64,000 bases of DNA from assembly GCF_040833955.1 (NCBI RefSeq), contig NZ_CP162133.1:186001-250000 (forward strand), read 5' to 3'. Source of the DNA: Leptospira sp. WS60.C2. Its GTDB lineage: Bacteria > Spirochaetota > Leptospiria > Leptospirales > Leptospiraceae. The translations under genes and the position numbers were made by a program. Positions 35,637-46,077 of the stretch are shown in pieces. Numbering within the stretch: the first letter of the stretch is position 1; every line of letters begins with the position of its first letter. The notes under the pieces were generated by a model. That model was not told the origin of the DNA, made no database searches, and saw only the letters and a program-made list of their open reading frames with translations.

Positions 35637-36847
35637 TGGAATCTCTATTGCCAGCCTGGTTTGCCATATTATCAATACCGTTCACATACGGTTTTGTGGG
35701 GTGGTTTACCAACTGGGTCGCATTGAAGATGACATTTTATCCCATCCGATTTTATGGTATCCCTCCTATTTTTGGTTGGCAAGGGATCATTCCTCGTAAA
35801 GCAAATAAGATTGGTGCCAAGTTTGTTGAAGTTATCACAGAAAAGCTGTTAAATGTTCATGATCTAGTGAAAAAGATAGACGCTGTTGTTGCAGAAAAGG
35901 AAATTTTACCTTCGTTAGAGCCAATCATTCGAGAAGCAACCATTGATTTTGCAAACAGTATTGATCCGCAGCTATGGCAAAAGATGCCAGAGTTTATCCG
36001 TGATGAAATCATCATTAAAATCAAACGAGAAAGCGGTAACATAGTTCGAAAAGTCATCTATGATCTACAGAAAGATATCTATTCAAGACTTGATGTAAAA
36101 AACCTAGTTTATAGTAAGTTAACCGGACAAAATGTAACAATCATTGTAGAGATGTTTCAAAAAGTTGGTGGACCAGAGTTTACTTTTATTGAAAGATCAG
36201 GATTTTTCTTTGGCTTTTTGTTGGGTTTGATCCAAATGGTCTTTTGGTATTTTTTGCCAATTCCTTGGACACTTCCCATCCAAGGAGTGATTGTAGGGTA
36301 TCTCACAAATTATATAGCCATAGAGATGATATTTCGGCCCCTAGAGCCCAAATTCTTTTTTGCAAAATTCCAATACCAGGGTTTGTTTTTAAAACGCCAA
36401 AAGGAAGTGAGTGCTTCTTTTGCGAAGATTGTTGCTGAGAAAATTCTGAGTCCGGCAAATATTCTAGATGAGCTTTTGTATGGGAAGGCTGCAGATATTT
36501 TGTTAGAAGATATTCGAAAAGAAATAGCAAACCAAGTAGATAAGATTGCAACTATCACAAAACCTGCAATTTTGGCGTCAGGAAAATGGAAACATTATGA
36601 AGAGGCACGTGTTCGGATCGCTCATAACCTCACAGCTGCCACAGTATCGAATGCCAAAGAACTGGAAGCCTACCTTTTTGAAACACTAGCCTTAGAAAAG
36701 ACAATCACAGAAAAAATGATCGCACTGCCGCCAAAGGATTTTGAGTCCATCCTACGTTCTGCATTTCAAGAGGATGAATTGCTTCTAATCTTAATAGGTG
36801 CCGTCTTGGGTGCTTTAGTTGGTGCAAGCCAACTGTTTATCTTATAA
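35636..36847 (+). CDS. DUF445 membrane protein
   Basis: A 403-residue protein of the DUF445 family. The first helix and YGFVGWFTNWVALKMTFYPI are followed by PPIFGWQGIIPRKANKIGAKFVEVITEKLLNVHDLVKKID; the same module recurs at ~200-280 (GVIVGYLTNYIAIEMIFRP, then GLFLKRQKEVSASFAKIVAEKILS), an internal duplication typical of this family. C-terminal helix present. Function of the family is not known; some members affect membrane integrity. It is coupled to tetR (TAATG), so its expression probably follows the repressor. It overlaps the convergent FadL-like gene by 6 bp. Confidence 0.8.
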   Translation: MESLLPAWFAILSIPFTYGFVGWFTNWVALKMTFYPIRFYGIPPIFGWQGIIPRKANKIGAKFVEVITEKLLNVHDLVKKIDAVVAEKEILPSLEPIIREATIDFANSIDPQLWQKMPEFIRDEIIIKIKRESGNIVRKVIYDLQKDIYSRLDVKNLVYSKLTGQNVTIIVEMFQKVGGPEFTFIERSGFFFGFLLGLIQMVFWYFLPIPWTLPIQGVIVGYLTNYIAIEMIFRPLEPKFFFAKFQYQGLFLKRQKEVSASFAKIVAEKILSPANILDELLYGKAADILLEDIRKEIANQVDKIATITKPAILASGKWKHYEEARVRIAHNLTAATVSNAKELEAYLFETLALEKTITEKMIALPPKDFESILRSAFQEDELLLILIGAVLGALVGASQLFIL

Positions 36848-38197
36848 AAAGGTAGTAATCCCAAAGCCTATGTGGATCGCCTTTCCTCCAAAGTTAAAAT
36901 TCGGATTGTCAGCAGTGGGTTCAATTTTAGTAATCTCTCTTGGGCTCCAAGTTTGGTAGTCAAAAACCAAATCTAACAAAATTGCTTTCTTCAAACCAGA
37001 AAACCAGCTACTAGTTCGATCTGTGAGGGCATAACTTGCACCTAACGTATACACATTTCTGTCAAAATCTAACAAATTAACCCTTCCTGAAACATCACCA
37101 ATCGCACTTGGTCTTCTTGCATACCCGAGCCGGAAACTCACTTCGGGTCTCCATAAAAATTCAAACCCTACTCGAATATTTGTTGTGTCTTTCACTTGTG
37201 GATTTTGGCTGTATGTCTGTTTTGTGCGTGAGAGTTTATACTCACTCCATTTTTCTAAATTTACATCCGTCGCAAATCGGAATCGATCTTTCCATAAATA
37301 GGATGCTCCGGCCGTATAGACTTTCGGTTGGTATAAATCTAAAAGGGCAACATCTAGATCCAATTGGATGCCCAATAGAGTCGTTTGCGCTCGGGCAGGA
37401 ACCGGATCAACGGACAAAAACGTTTCTCTACGATAGGAAAGTCCAAAGTCAAATGCTCGCCAATGGAATTGCAAACCGAAGCTCGGGTTCACAATGGGCT
37501 TTACTTGTAAAATGACTTGCTGGTCGGGTATTACTGTGTCAGGCGAAATGGGGACATTCTTTAAAAGAATAGAACCACCTCCACGTGCAAAGGCAGTAAA
37601 TCCAATACCTAAAAACAAATGTTCCTTCCAAACCTCGACGGCTAAACCTCCTGTTATCGTCGGCCTCTCGTTCGCGGCACCGGATTGTAAAGGACGAGGT
37701 ACATTGGGATTTTGGTCGTTGATTGTGAGCAAATTGCCGGTCGCAGGAGTGAGTACGTTTAAACCAAGTCGGACTCTCCTACCAAAATCGTATATTTCAT
37801 TCAAATTGTAAGTGAGTCCCAAAGTCACATAATGATCGTTTGTATTTGAAAATCTCTCTCGTTGGGCCAAATTTGAGGAAACTTTCGGATCAGCAAAATT
37901 GTAGGAAAAACTTACTTCATGAAATCCATTTCGTCCCAAGTTTGGTTTTGTATCTGAGGCCTGCTGTTCCGAAGTATTTTGTGATTCCTTTTCTCTTAAG
38001 GCTAATAAAATTTCTTGTTCATTCGCTCGAGCGAGTCCTGCAACATTATAAAAGGACGCTGAGCTATTATTAACAAAAGATGAAACTGCACCAGCCATGG
38101 AAGCTTGACGGGGGAAAGCTCCATATACATCGCCATACGAGCCAGCAGACAGATGCATGGAATATAGGAGAAAGAAGAGGATACTTGCTTTTTTCAT
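36842..38197 (-). CDS. FadL/OmpP1-like outer membrane channel
   Basis: A 451-residue beta-barrel protein with a signal peptide (LYSMHLSAG). Family features: the N-terminal hatch sequence GDVYGAFPRQASMAGAVSSFVNNSSASFYNVAGLA (FadL NPA-like region at N-V-A-G-L), alternating strands, and the last strand IHIGFGITTFL with C-terminal aromatic/Leu. FadL proteins carry long-chain fatty acids or aromatics and alkanes across the outer membrane. Its ATG directly follows the TAA of the upstream giant lipoprotein gene (TAAATG) with no ribosome site, so it is translated by re-initiation in the four-gene operon. It ends convergent with DUF445. Confidence 0.85.
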   Translation of the reverse strand: MKKASILFFLLYSMHLSAGSYGDVYGAFPRQASMAGAVSSFVNNSSASFYNVAGLARANEQEILLALREKESQNTSEQQASDTKPNLGRNGFHEVSFSYNFADPKVSSNLAQRERFSNTNDHYVTLGLTYNLNEIYDFGRRVRLGLNVLTPATGNLLTINDQNPNVPRPLQSGAANERPTITGGLAVEVWKEHLFLGIGFTAFARGGGSILLKNVPISPDTVIPDQQVILQVKPIVNPSFGLQFHWRAFDFGLSYRRETFLSVDPVPARAQTTLLGIQLDLDVALLDLYQPKVYTAGASYLWKDRFRFATDVNLEKWSEYKLSRTKQTYSQNPQVKDTTNIRVGFEFLWRPEVSFRLGYARRPSAIGDVSGRVNLLDFDRNVYTLGASYALTDRTSSWFSGLKKAILLDLVFDYQTWSPREITKIEPTADNPNFNFGGKAIHIGFGITTFL

Positions 38198-41100
38198 TTA
38201 TTTTTTTGAGAATAAAAAATTAAATCTATCAAATAGACTGAGTTCATTATATCGATTCACTTGGTCAACAAACCAATATTCGGCGTTGATTGGCCTTTTC
38301 GGTGCACGTAGTAACTGCGAAAATAAATTACAGATTTCGCTTATATTATAGAATAGATCATTTTTATCCCTCGTTTGCTTTTGTATCATGGAACTTGTAA
38401 AAAATCTCTCTAAATCGATCCAAACGGCTTCGATTGGAAAATCGCTTCTGACTTGTGTGTAAAAGAAATCCATAAACCAAGAAGGGCGAGTTAATGATTC
38501 TAGAACTGCTAAGAGAGGTCGCATTTGACCTTTGAGTTGGTTTAATAAAGGAGGAATTTTTTCGGATAATAAGATACGAAGTGTTCTGCGTTTTTGACCA
38601 GATTGTGATTCAAACAATTGGCCTGCCCATCGTAAAAAAGCTTGGATATCACCTGATGTTAAGTCTGCATTTGTCAGAACGAGGAGTATTTCTTTTATAT
38701 TCTGTGTATAGGAATACGGCGATTTTCCGTTCAGTAATGTGGAAAATACCGTTTCGGCGTCATCTAATGCTTCGTAGGATGAATGGTTTATATTTTTCCC
38801 TCGAATATTGATCCATCGCTCCAAAAACTCTTCCACGCTTATGCCAAAACCTTCCATGGAAAATTGCGAAAGACTCGGGGATTCTGATGGTAACTTTAAC
38901 TCGAACAAAAGTTGTTGTAAACCAATGATAGTTTGGTTTCTCTCTGTAGATTTAACCGGATTGCCGAAAGAGTAGAGAAAACGAGAAACCGATTCCATAA
39001 AACTTCCCTTAGCAATTCCGTTCAAAATGCCATCATTCCATTTCCTTTGGTTTTCAATTAAAAAAGATAAATGGGAGCGTAAACTAGAGCTGGGATAGTA
39101 GAGAGAAAGATTGGGCATACTGGGGGAGCGCATACCAAAGTTTCCTGAATATCCTCTTACCCGAAATTGCCGAATCAGAACTGTTCTATTTGGAAAGGCT
39201 GTATCATCCCCATCACTTTGTGCCGTTGGGTCAGATGCATCCAAAACATAGGGCCTGTTCAATACCTGCACGAGATTACTCAGTAACAAAAAAGAATTCC
39301 GATTCGTAGTTGAATTGGAAGTTAAAACAGAAGCGTTTGCAATCGCAGTCACTATTGGTAACAAATGATTCCGTTTATTCCATTCCGAATTGACTTGGTT
39401 AGGTGTAACAGTAGATTCCGTTAAAAAACCCAAACGTTCGATACTGGGAAACTGGGCGGCTATCGCTGGAGGTATCGGTCCGTAGAATTGGCTAGGGCTA
39501 GCAAACTTGGAAAACAACAAACGATACACTTGTTGGAAAGTTGTATCATCTACAAAGCCAAAAGGGGTGCTAACGCTTGCACTAATTCCATATCCCCAAA
39601 CTTCCAATAAAAAAGCAGAATCGCCCGGTAAGTTCGAAAAGTTCTCTAAATTGCCTGGAACTTTTATATTATTTTTGAGGAGAAGATTTGCCTTTCTCCA
39701 TCTTCCTGAGTCATTTTCAGAGCATTGTACCGAACTACAAAATGGTTTTACATCCACTAGGCCTTTTAGTCCATTTGCTACAATTACAACATAAATAGAG
39801 TCTTGTATAGTGTCACCTAGCGCTTCTAATGCTACAGGGATCACTAAAACAAATCGTTTTTGGTATAAATACCAAACAAAGTTTTTATAGAATGCTTCCT
39901 CGTCGCTTCCGACTGCCCTTTCTGATTCCGGTATCGGGATTTCTGGAATGGTATAAAAACTTCCATTTCCAGTATCTGTGCTAGGAAAATCAGTCCCACC
40001 TAACCCAGCATAACGAAATTCATTATTATTGGCATTTCGAACTGTAATCTTATACCGAGAGGTATTCCAATTTTTTTTGAAAGTGATGTCTACACCAGAA
40101 GAAGATCGATACACTCGATTGTCCAAAGTCAAAATTTCTCCTGAGTCATTCGTTCTGTTCGGGTTGTAATACGGTCCCTGGCCAGAGTAAAGAACAGAGC
40201 TTAGTCCTGCGAGGATCCAGGGTAAGGTTTTTGTATAAATTGGATCATTTGCGCCTGTGAGGATGGTATCGTTTTCTAACCTTGAGAGAGCAGGGGTGTT
40301 CAGACTGATGGTCTCTGTCTGGCCATCACGTTTTACACGTCCTGAAATACCTGAATTCCAAAGTACGGCGGCGACACCTAAATTGGAAATCGATGTACTT
40401 CTTCGAAAGGTAACAGGACTTTGGTTTAAGTTAGAAATAATGTTAGTTGATAACACAATAGAACCACTGTTCGTATTTGCTACAGTAGTTCCTGCGGGAA
40501 TACCCACCCCTAAAACAGAATCACCAACTTGGATTGCTGAATCTGAATTGTTTAAGGTTAAGCTATTGGCTCCAACACTTCCATTGGCATCTCTAACAAC
40601 AACGCCAATCGAACCCAATTTAGACGCCAAACTGAATAGGGAGTCACCTAACGTGAGAATACCTCCCGAGGCAGATTCAATTTGTGGTGAAGTTGGATCA
40701 TTCGACCAAAAATATCCAAATTCATTGGCGATACCAATCGTAAATAGTAAGTGTTCCAATAAGGATAGGGAATCCGCAGAGGCATTTAAGGTACGGTTTC
40801 TACCATTTAAATCTAACGTCAGCATCTCAAGTAAGCTGGCATTACTACGGTTCAAATTGTTCGTAAATCCTAAATTCCTAAATGAAGTGGCGATTTTTCC
40901 CAGATAAGGGTCGTTAGGATTTTCGATGAGAGTGCTTGGGGTGGCAACCAATTGGCGAATTTGTAAAAGCAAATCGCGTATCCAAAAACGTATCTGCGAA
41001 GAATGTTGGTTTGTACTATAAGCTCCTGAGAAGGAAGATCCTTGTGAGGTGTAAAATTCCTCCCAATTCACAAAAAGTTCCTTTAATGCGGTTCCAGGTT

Positions 41101-41830
41101 TTTTAAATCCTGAGCCAACACCTAAACGAACGGAAAATCCCTCTCCGATTCCACCCAAGATATCTGCTAAGGAAGAAGACAATTCGCTATCCTTCATTCG
41201 AAAAAAACCAGTGAGGGTGTTGGTAAGACCTGCTCTAACATTGGAATTTTTAGTTAGCATCTTACCTACTAAATCATCGATAGTATCGACAAAGGAGAGA
41301 GTATCCGAATCCGTAAGATTTCCTATTAGATAATCAATGGAGATACGGAGATCAGATTCGGACTTTGTGGATAAGAGTTGTTGGAACCCTGTATTTGAGA
41401 TAGGAATGAGTGAAGGGACAAGCTCTCCAGGAGCTCTTCGTATTTTTTCAAAACTAACAGATGCTCCTTGGAATAAGGTAGGATCAGCTAGTCGTAAAAA
41501 TTCTAATTCACCTGCGAGGTAACGTAAGGTATCACGTAAACCACCAGCTTCATTTTGGAAGAGACTGGCTAGGGATAATAAAGCATCGGCTAAACTTCCA
41601 TCAACAGATTCTAAAGAACGATTTAGTTCAAAATTAAAGGCTTCCGGGTTTACTTTGGACAGACCACTTTTTAATGCGGGGAAATCATCAAATAAAGTGA
41701 AGAGAGTAATTCCACTTTGTTGTAAAAATCCATCCCAAAAAAGATTTTGGTCTTTAAAGTTGACAGTTTCTCCTTTGCATCCAATTCCAAAAAACAGGAT
41801 AAAGATAAATGTTAAAAATATATTTCGCAT
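38198..41830 (-). CDS. giant exported lipoprotein C (FadL operon)
   Basis: A ~1210-residue protein starting at ATG 41830 (MRNIFLTFIFILFFGIGC), with a lipobox Cys at ~18. The frame extends upstream, but this ATG has GAGAG 9 nt before it and lies 11 bp after the stop of gene B. I recognise no enzyme. It has helical N-terminal segments (~20-340), a central short module with VGDSVLGVGIPAGTTV (~445-465) and then mixed beta (~480-850). The last 200 residues are helical (KEILLVLTNADLTSGDIQAFLRWAGQLFES). It is one of three large lipoproteins with FadL, and not clearly homologous to the other two outside the short module. Located probably at the outer membrane. Confidence 0.7.
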   Translation of the reverse strand: MRNIFLTFIFILFFGIGCKGETVNFKDQNLFWDGFLQQSGITLFTLFDDFPALKSGLSKVNPEAFNFELNRSLESVDGSLADALLSLASLFQNEAGGLRDTLRYLAGELEFLRLADPTLFQGASVSFEKIRRAPGELVPSLIPISNTGFQQLLSTKSESDLRISIDYLIGNLTDSDTLSFVDTIDDLVGKMLTKNSNVRAGLTNTLTGFFRMKDSELSSSLADILGGIGEGFSVRLGVGSGFKKPGTALKELFVNWEEFYTSQGSSFSGAYSTNQHSSQIRFWIRDLLLQIRQLVATPSTLIENPNDPYLGKIATSFRNLGFTNNLNRSNASLLEMLTLDLNGRNRTLNASADSLSLLEHLLFTIGIANEFGYFWSNDPTSPQIESASGGILTLGDSLFSLASKLGSIGVVVRDANGSVGANSLTLNNSDSAIQVGDSVLGVGIPAGTTVANTNSGSIVLSTNIISNLNQSPVTFRRSTSISNLGVAAVLWNSGISGRVKRDGQTETISLNTPALSRLENDTILTGANDPIYTKTLPWILAGLSSVLYSGQGPYYNPNRTNDSGEILTLDNRVYRSSSGVDITFKKNWNTSRYKITVRNANNNEFRYAGLGGTDFPSTDTGNGSFYTIPEIPIPESERAVGSDEEAFYKNFVWYLYQKRFVLVIPVALEALGDTIQDSIYVVIVANGLKGLVDVKPFCSSVQCSENDSGRWRKANLLLKNNIKVPGNLENFSNLPGDSAFLLEVWGYGISASVSTPFGFVDDTTFQQVYRLLFSKFASPSQFYGPIPPAIAAQFPSIERLGFLTESTVTPNQVNSEWNKRNHLLPIVTAIANASVLTSNSTTNRNSFLLLSNLVQVLNRPYVLDASDPTAQSDGDDTAFPNRTVLIRQFRVRGYSGNFGMRSPSMPNLSLYYPSSSLRSHLSFLIENQRKWNDGILNGIAKGSFMESVSRFLYSFGNPVKSTERNQTIIGLQQLLFELKLPSESPSLSQFSMEGFGISVEEFLERWINIRGKNINHSSYEALDDAETVFSTLLNGKSPYSYTQNIKEILLVLTNADLTSGDIQAFLRWAGQLFESQSGQKRRTLRILLSEKIPPLLNQLKGQMRPLLAVLESLTRPSWFMDFFYTQVRSDFPIEAVWIDLERFFTSSMIQKQTRDKNDLFYNISEICNLFSQLLRAPKRPINAEYWFVDQVNRYNELSLFDRFNFLFSKK

Positions 41831-41841
41831 CGTTTTAGCTC

Positions 41842-44800
41842 TCAGAGTGTACAGTTTCCCCAAAAAGTATAATCAGAAAGTTTAATATTCAAAAGAATGT
41901 ATGGTGTTGTTTCTGCTACTGAAATAGAGTTTTCTGTATAATTCACCGAATAAGGTAAGGAGATTAAGTCGTTTAATCGAATTCCACAATTGGCAGCTAG
42001 TTTGTTCCCGGAGGCATTTGGATCCTCTTTACCACCTATCGTATAATTGTAATTTGGGAAAGTGTAACCTAAGTCTCTGGACAAACTAGGATTCTTTTTT
42101 TCCAAAGGAATATATTCCAGGACATAATTTAATACAGGAATGATGAGTTTTTGTACAGTGGGATCTAATACTTCTCTGATACCATCTGGATTTAATCCGG
42201 ACGGATTGTTCGCCTTAGAATCTAAAACTTCCAAAGTATAAAATAGATCCAAATCGTTATTTGTATTTCCGTCATTGAAGCCTATTCTCATAGAGTCGCA
42301 ATCGATTCTGCGATTTTCTGCACTCAGAGCAGCATTTGTAAAATCTACTTCATTATTATCATCGCATAGGTTGAGTTGGATCGATGATACCTGGTAGTAG
42401 GCATTTTCGGAGCCGGAACAATTGTTTGGATTTAATCCAGTGCAACCAACTCCTGAAGTAAATTTTCTGGACCCCAGTGCCATTCGTGTAGAAATGCCCA
42501 GTTTCAATGAAGTGAGTAGATATTCGTCACCACCTTGTTTCCCATAAATTCGTAAAATTAGATCAGTCCACTCCAAATCCAAAAGTGCCGAACGATTCCC
42601 TGAGATATTGGAAGCAAGAGACATGTTGGCAAATTTTACGTTTGGCGGTAGTATTGGTTCTACTTTGAAGAAAATGTCATCGGTGCTATTCACTGTTTTG
42701 AGATTACCGTTTGTATCTTTGAAATAGATTTGGTTCCTACCTGGCGCCAATACCTTTAAAATGGAATCAGCCTTAAGTAAGATTTGGAAAATTTGGAACA
42801 ATCGATCCGAATCACCACGAAAATCTTTGATCTTGTTCGCAAAGTTTTGGTCCAGCCGTAAGTTCAAAATTCCATTCCACCATAACTGATATAAAGCTTG
42901 GTTGATTGCATCTGAATGCAATGCCAACAAAACGCCAGAACCGTCAGCAGCAGAAATTCGACTAGTTCCTCTATTGTTATTCACGGTAGACCTGGAAAGT
43001 TGGGAACGAGGAGCCGTGCCGTTCGAAAATAACAAAACAGAATTCGTAAATCCCGAACCGAGGTGCGGAACTTCAGGTTTTTCAACTAGAGTATTTCGAT
43101 CGAGGCATGTTGTAGAGCTTGGAGAAGACTTTTGGCAGGCAGACACAGAAATAGATCCTGTTAAATCCAATCCGTCTGAGAAAACCCGATTGGTTGTATC
43201 CTGTTTTAAATTTACTCCTAAATTGATTTTGGTTTTATCAAAGGGTGATGGCAAATAATCAGGTAACTCTACATCAATTCCATTAGTGTTGGCATCCTTG
43301 CGGAGTTGGTAGAAGAGAGCGTTCAAAATGTTCGGAGTTACGGTTTGGAGAGTGTCTCGTATCACGCCCTGAACGACTCTCCATTGAATACCTGGAATCA
43401 CTGATTCTAATACGGCTTGTATGATGCTATCAAAGGTTCCTGGTTTGATCGTTCGTACATTATGTGCGCAGATAGCGGAATTCCAACCTGAAACATTGAA
43501 TTCAGTCGCAGTCGGACTGTTCAACCAAGCAGGTTGGTTATTTACACTAAGATCCAGGAGTCCATTGGTTGAGGGGACATTTACGGAGGTCATCGCTGTC
43601 GCAACATTAAAATTTGCTGACGGATTATAATTTAAAAATTCAGAACCAGAACTACAACCTCCATTGGGGCTCATGATAAAATCTACTTCGTAGACCGCTC
43701 CGTTGGCGAGTCCTCCCGCAAGCCCACCTCCAGAATGCATAAAGAGTCGAAGAGTTCCTTTCAGTCTTTTGCCATTCAAATTGATATTGAGTTGACCGTT
43801 GTTTGAGGCACCTGCCGCCGGAGTCAGTAGCGCCTGTAAGTTGTTATTCGGACTGCCATTTGCTGTATTCTCAATTGTCATATTTGTTACGTAGACATCG
43901 GATCTTCCACTTGCCAAAAATCCCCCCCATGACCAGGCAATCCGACAAAACGGACCTATGGAAAGTAAATGGCTTAGTTCACGGGCTGTTCCAAAATCAT
44001 TTGGATTTGAAAGACATGATTGCCCCAATGCATCTGTGCCTGTTAATACAGTCCCTGTCCGTTTCGGGTTTTGCATAAATGTGCGTCCAATCACAACTGT
44101 CGTTCCAGAAGTTGTTAAGGAACTTGTGTTTGTCATTGTCCATGTATTTCCACTCGTATTGGCTAAGAGAGTGGTACCTGCGGGAACATTGGGATGGTTT
44201 ACAAAAACTCCTGGGAAAAGGTCGGACCCGTCTGCAAAGGTAATTAAATTACTTCCATTGCTTAGGTTAGCCGGTTTTCCAACGTCAGGACCGGCCGTCA
44301 TTTTTAAGTTTGTACCACTTGCACCAAATCCATTGTTTGCACCCTGGCTCAATCGCAGTATTGGCGCATTGTTAAACGTCGTATTGTTTGGGCATCCATC
44401 TCCAGTGGCTCGTGAACCAGATGCTACAATCTCAGTAACATAGGTATTCGGTGGTAAGGATACACCTCGGATAACATGTCCAACACGAATGTCTGTTAGA
44501 TTACTTACCTTTATTCGGGCACAGCCATTTGAAGTTGTTCCACTAAACTCAGGGAAAGGATCACTAAAGTTTTTTCCTCCAATGCGAAAATTATCTGATG
44601 AAGTTGTGAAATTTCCATTCGACTGAAATAGGCGCTCTAATAATTTTCCCAGACGTGTGATTCCATTCTGGCCTGTTCCAATATTGATTCTTGCAGTGGC
44701 ATCAATCGGATCTGAAGGATTGTTTGCTGTGCGTCCATAATGGAAACCGAAAACACGGTAAAAAAACTTAGGACCTTTTTTGATCTCCAAATAATAGGTA

Positions 44801-46077
44801 TTTGCACCAGAGGTTGGGCGTAGATTCGTATCCGCTAACGTAGATAGATTCATATTGGCTGACCAATTCACTGAAGCAGAGGTTGGCGGATTGCTCAATT
44901 TTTTGAGTTTGATTTCATCCGCTTCTAACATTTCCGAAACGGAGGTTTGGACTTGCACTTGGGTGATCGTATTTTGGTCCAAGATGGCAGCCTTACCTGC
45001 TGGAGTTGGATGTATTGGGAAGCCAGATTGTAAACTAACAGTAAATTGGAAGGCTGGCTCTGTTACAAAACTAGTCGTAAATGTACTACCTGTACAAGTT
45101 TCATCAACACGACGGACACAGTATAAACCATTCGTAGAATTGTACAACCTTGCATCTGTTAGATCTATATAGTATCTAGTATTGGGTTCTAAGGTTTCAA
45201 GAGGATCGATAATAAGTTGGCGAAAGGTATTCCAATAACAATAACCCGTGATATCCATACTTGGATTGGTAAGATTTGAGGATAATCGTATTCTAGAACC
45301 ACCATAAGGATTCGTACCGGGAAAAGTATTTCCAGGTTCTGCCGCAGGACAGATGGAGCCCCTGTCCATAGAATGGGAAAATTCAATGACAATGGAATCT
45401 GTCCTTGAAACAACATTTTGTGGTTTCATGACGACTGCATTGGCCTGGTTTGCTCCAATCCCACGAATTTCTAAAAGTTTTTCGGGAATATTGGGGTCGT
45501 CAGATACAAGTTTTAGCGTACCTGTTTTATTTCCAGAACTCGTTGGGGAAAATTCCAACTCAAATCGAACAAATTGGTTGGGTGAAAGTGTAACTAAGTT
45601 AGTTCCAGCGTAGGCAAAAGCATTGTGAAATCGGAATTGGTGAGAGGCAGAAATGACTTCCGAACGAACCAAATTCAATTGGTCGGTACCAGTGTTCGTA
45701 ATTTTTACAATCTTTCTTTCTGTGCTAGCAACTTCTTTTTCCGCGAAGGTGAAGATCTGTGCATTTGTGTATTCTGCTCCATCAATTTCTAATTTCAAAC
45801 TCCTAATCAAAGTACCACCTCCACCAGGAGCAGAGACGAAAGACAGATCCAAGTTTATGGGAAGGGTAGGGCTGGAACCCGTGTTTCCTCCAATGACCAC
45901 ATCATCGGGGTTTGGCGGTGTTACATTATTAAAATCAGAAGTTTGTCCAACTGTCGCTTGGGCAATGGCTCCACCACCTAGCAGATTTTCTAAAAAACTA
46001 CCCATGGAATCGTCACCAGACTTTCCTGCTCCACAGGTTATAAATAAAAAAAGAAGAAAGACTGTACCTTTTTTCAT
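41842..46077 (-). CDS. giant exported lipoprotein B (FadL operon), paralogue of A
   Basis: A ~1411-residue protein starting at ATG 46077 (MKKGTVFLLFLFITC, lipobox Cys ~15). ATGA overlap with gene A shows translational coupling. Modules seen: a choice-of-anchor D/ASPM-like immunoglobulin domain (~50-205, KIVKITNTGTDQLNLVRSE), a Big_5-like domain (~215-345, VIEFSHSMDRGSI ... TRYYIDLTDA), an insert with two IPAGT-type modules (~530-680), and a C-terminal half (~700-1411) homologous to gene A: IGPFCRI, PDYLPSPFDK, NQALYQLWWNG, IPVLNYVLEYIPL, final WGNCTL. Predicted as a lipid-anchored, ligand-binding envelope protein. Function unknown. Confidence 0.7.
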   Translation of the reverse strand: MKKGTVFLLFLFITCGAGKSGDDSMGSFLENLLGGGAIAQATVGQTSDFNNVTPPNPDDVVIGGNTGSSPTLPINLDLSFVSAPGGGGTLIRSLKLEIDGAEYTNAQIFTFAEKEVASTERKIVKITNTGTDQLNLVRSEVISASHQFRFHNAFAYAGTNLVTLSPNQFVRFELEFSPTSSGNKTGTLKLVSDDPNIPEKLLEIRGIGANQANAVVMKPQNVVSRTDSIVIEFSHSMDRGSICPAAEPGNTFPGTNPYGGSRIRLSSNLTNPSMDITGYCYWNTFRQLIIDPLETLEPNTRYYIDLTDARLYNSTNGLYCVRRVDETCTGSTFTTSFVTEPAFQFTVSLQSGFPIHPTPAGKAAILDQNTITQVQVQTSVSEMLEADEIKLKKLSNPPTSASVNWSANMNLSTLADTNLRPTSGANTYYLEIKKGPKFFYRVFGFHYGRTANNPSDPIDATARINIGTGQNGITRLGKLLERLFQSNGNFTTSSDNFRIGGKNFSDPFPEFSGTTSNGCARIKVSNLTDIRVGHVIRGVSLPPNTYVTEIVASGSRATGDGCPNNTTFNNAPILRLSQGANNGFGASGTNLKMTAGPDVGKPANLSNGSNLITFADGSDLFPGVFVNHPNVPAGTTLLANTSGNTWTMTNTSSLTTSGTTVVIGRTFMQNPKRTGTVLTGTDALGQSCLSNPNDFGTARELSHLLSIGPFCRIAWSWGGFLASGRSDVYVTNMTIENTANGSPNNNLQALLTPAAGASNNGQLNINLNGKRLKGTLRLFMHSGGGLAGGLANGAVYEVDFIMSPNGGCSSGSEFLNYNPSANFNVATAMTSVNVPSTNGLLDLSVNNQPAWLNSPTATEFNVSGWNSAICAHNVRTIKPGTFDSIIQAVLESVIPGIQWRVVQGVIRDTLQTVTPNILNALFYQLRKDANTNGIDVELPDYLPSPFDKTKINLGVNLKQDTTNRVFSDGLDLTGSISVSACQKSSPSSTTCLDRNTLVEKPEVPHLGSGFTNSVLLFSNGTAPRSQLSRSTVNNNRGTSRISAADGSGVLLALHSDAINQALYQLWWNGILNLRLDQNFANKIKDFRGDSDRLFQIFQILLKADSILKVLAPGRNQIYFKDTNGNLKTVNSTDDIFFKVEPILPPNVKFANMSLASNISGNRSALLDLEWTDLILRIYGKQGGDEYLLTSLKLGISTRMALGSRKFTSGVGCTGLNPNNCSGSENAYYQVSSIQLNLCDDNNEVDFTNAALSAENRRIDCDSMRIGFNDGNTNNDLDLFYTLEVLDSKANNPSGLNPDGIREVLDPTVQKLIIPVLNYVLEYIPLEKKNPSLSRDLGYTFPNYNYTIGGKEDPNASGNKLAANCGIRLNDLISLPYSVNYTENSISVAETTPYILLNIKLSDYTFWGNCTL

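Noticed and set aside
40257..40907. A 216-codon plus-strand frame inside lipoprotein gene C
   Set aside because: Gene C is supported by its signal peptide, operon position and continuous frame; this frame has no start signal or motif.
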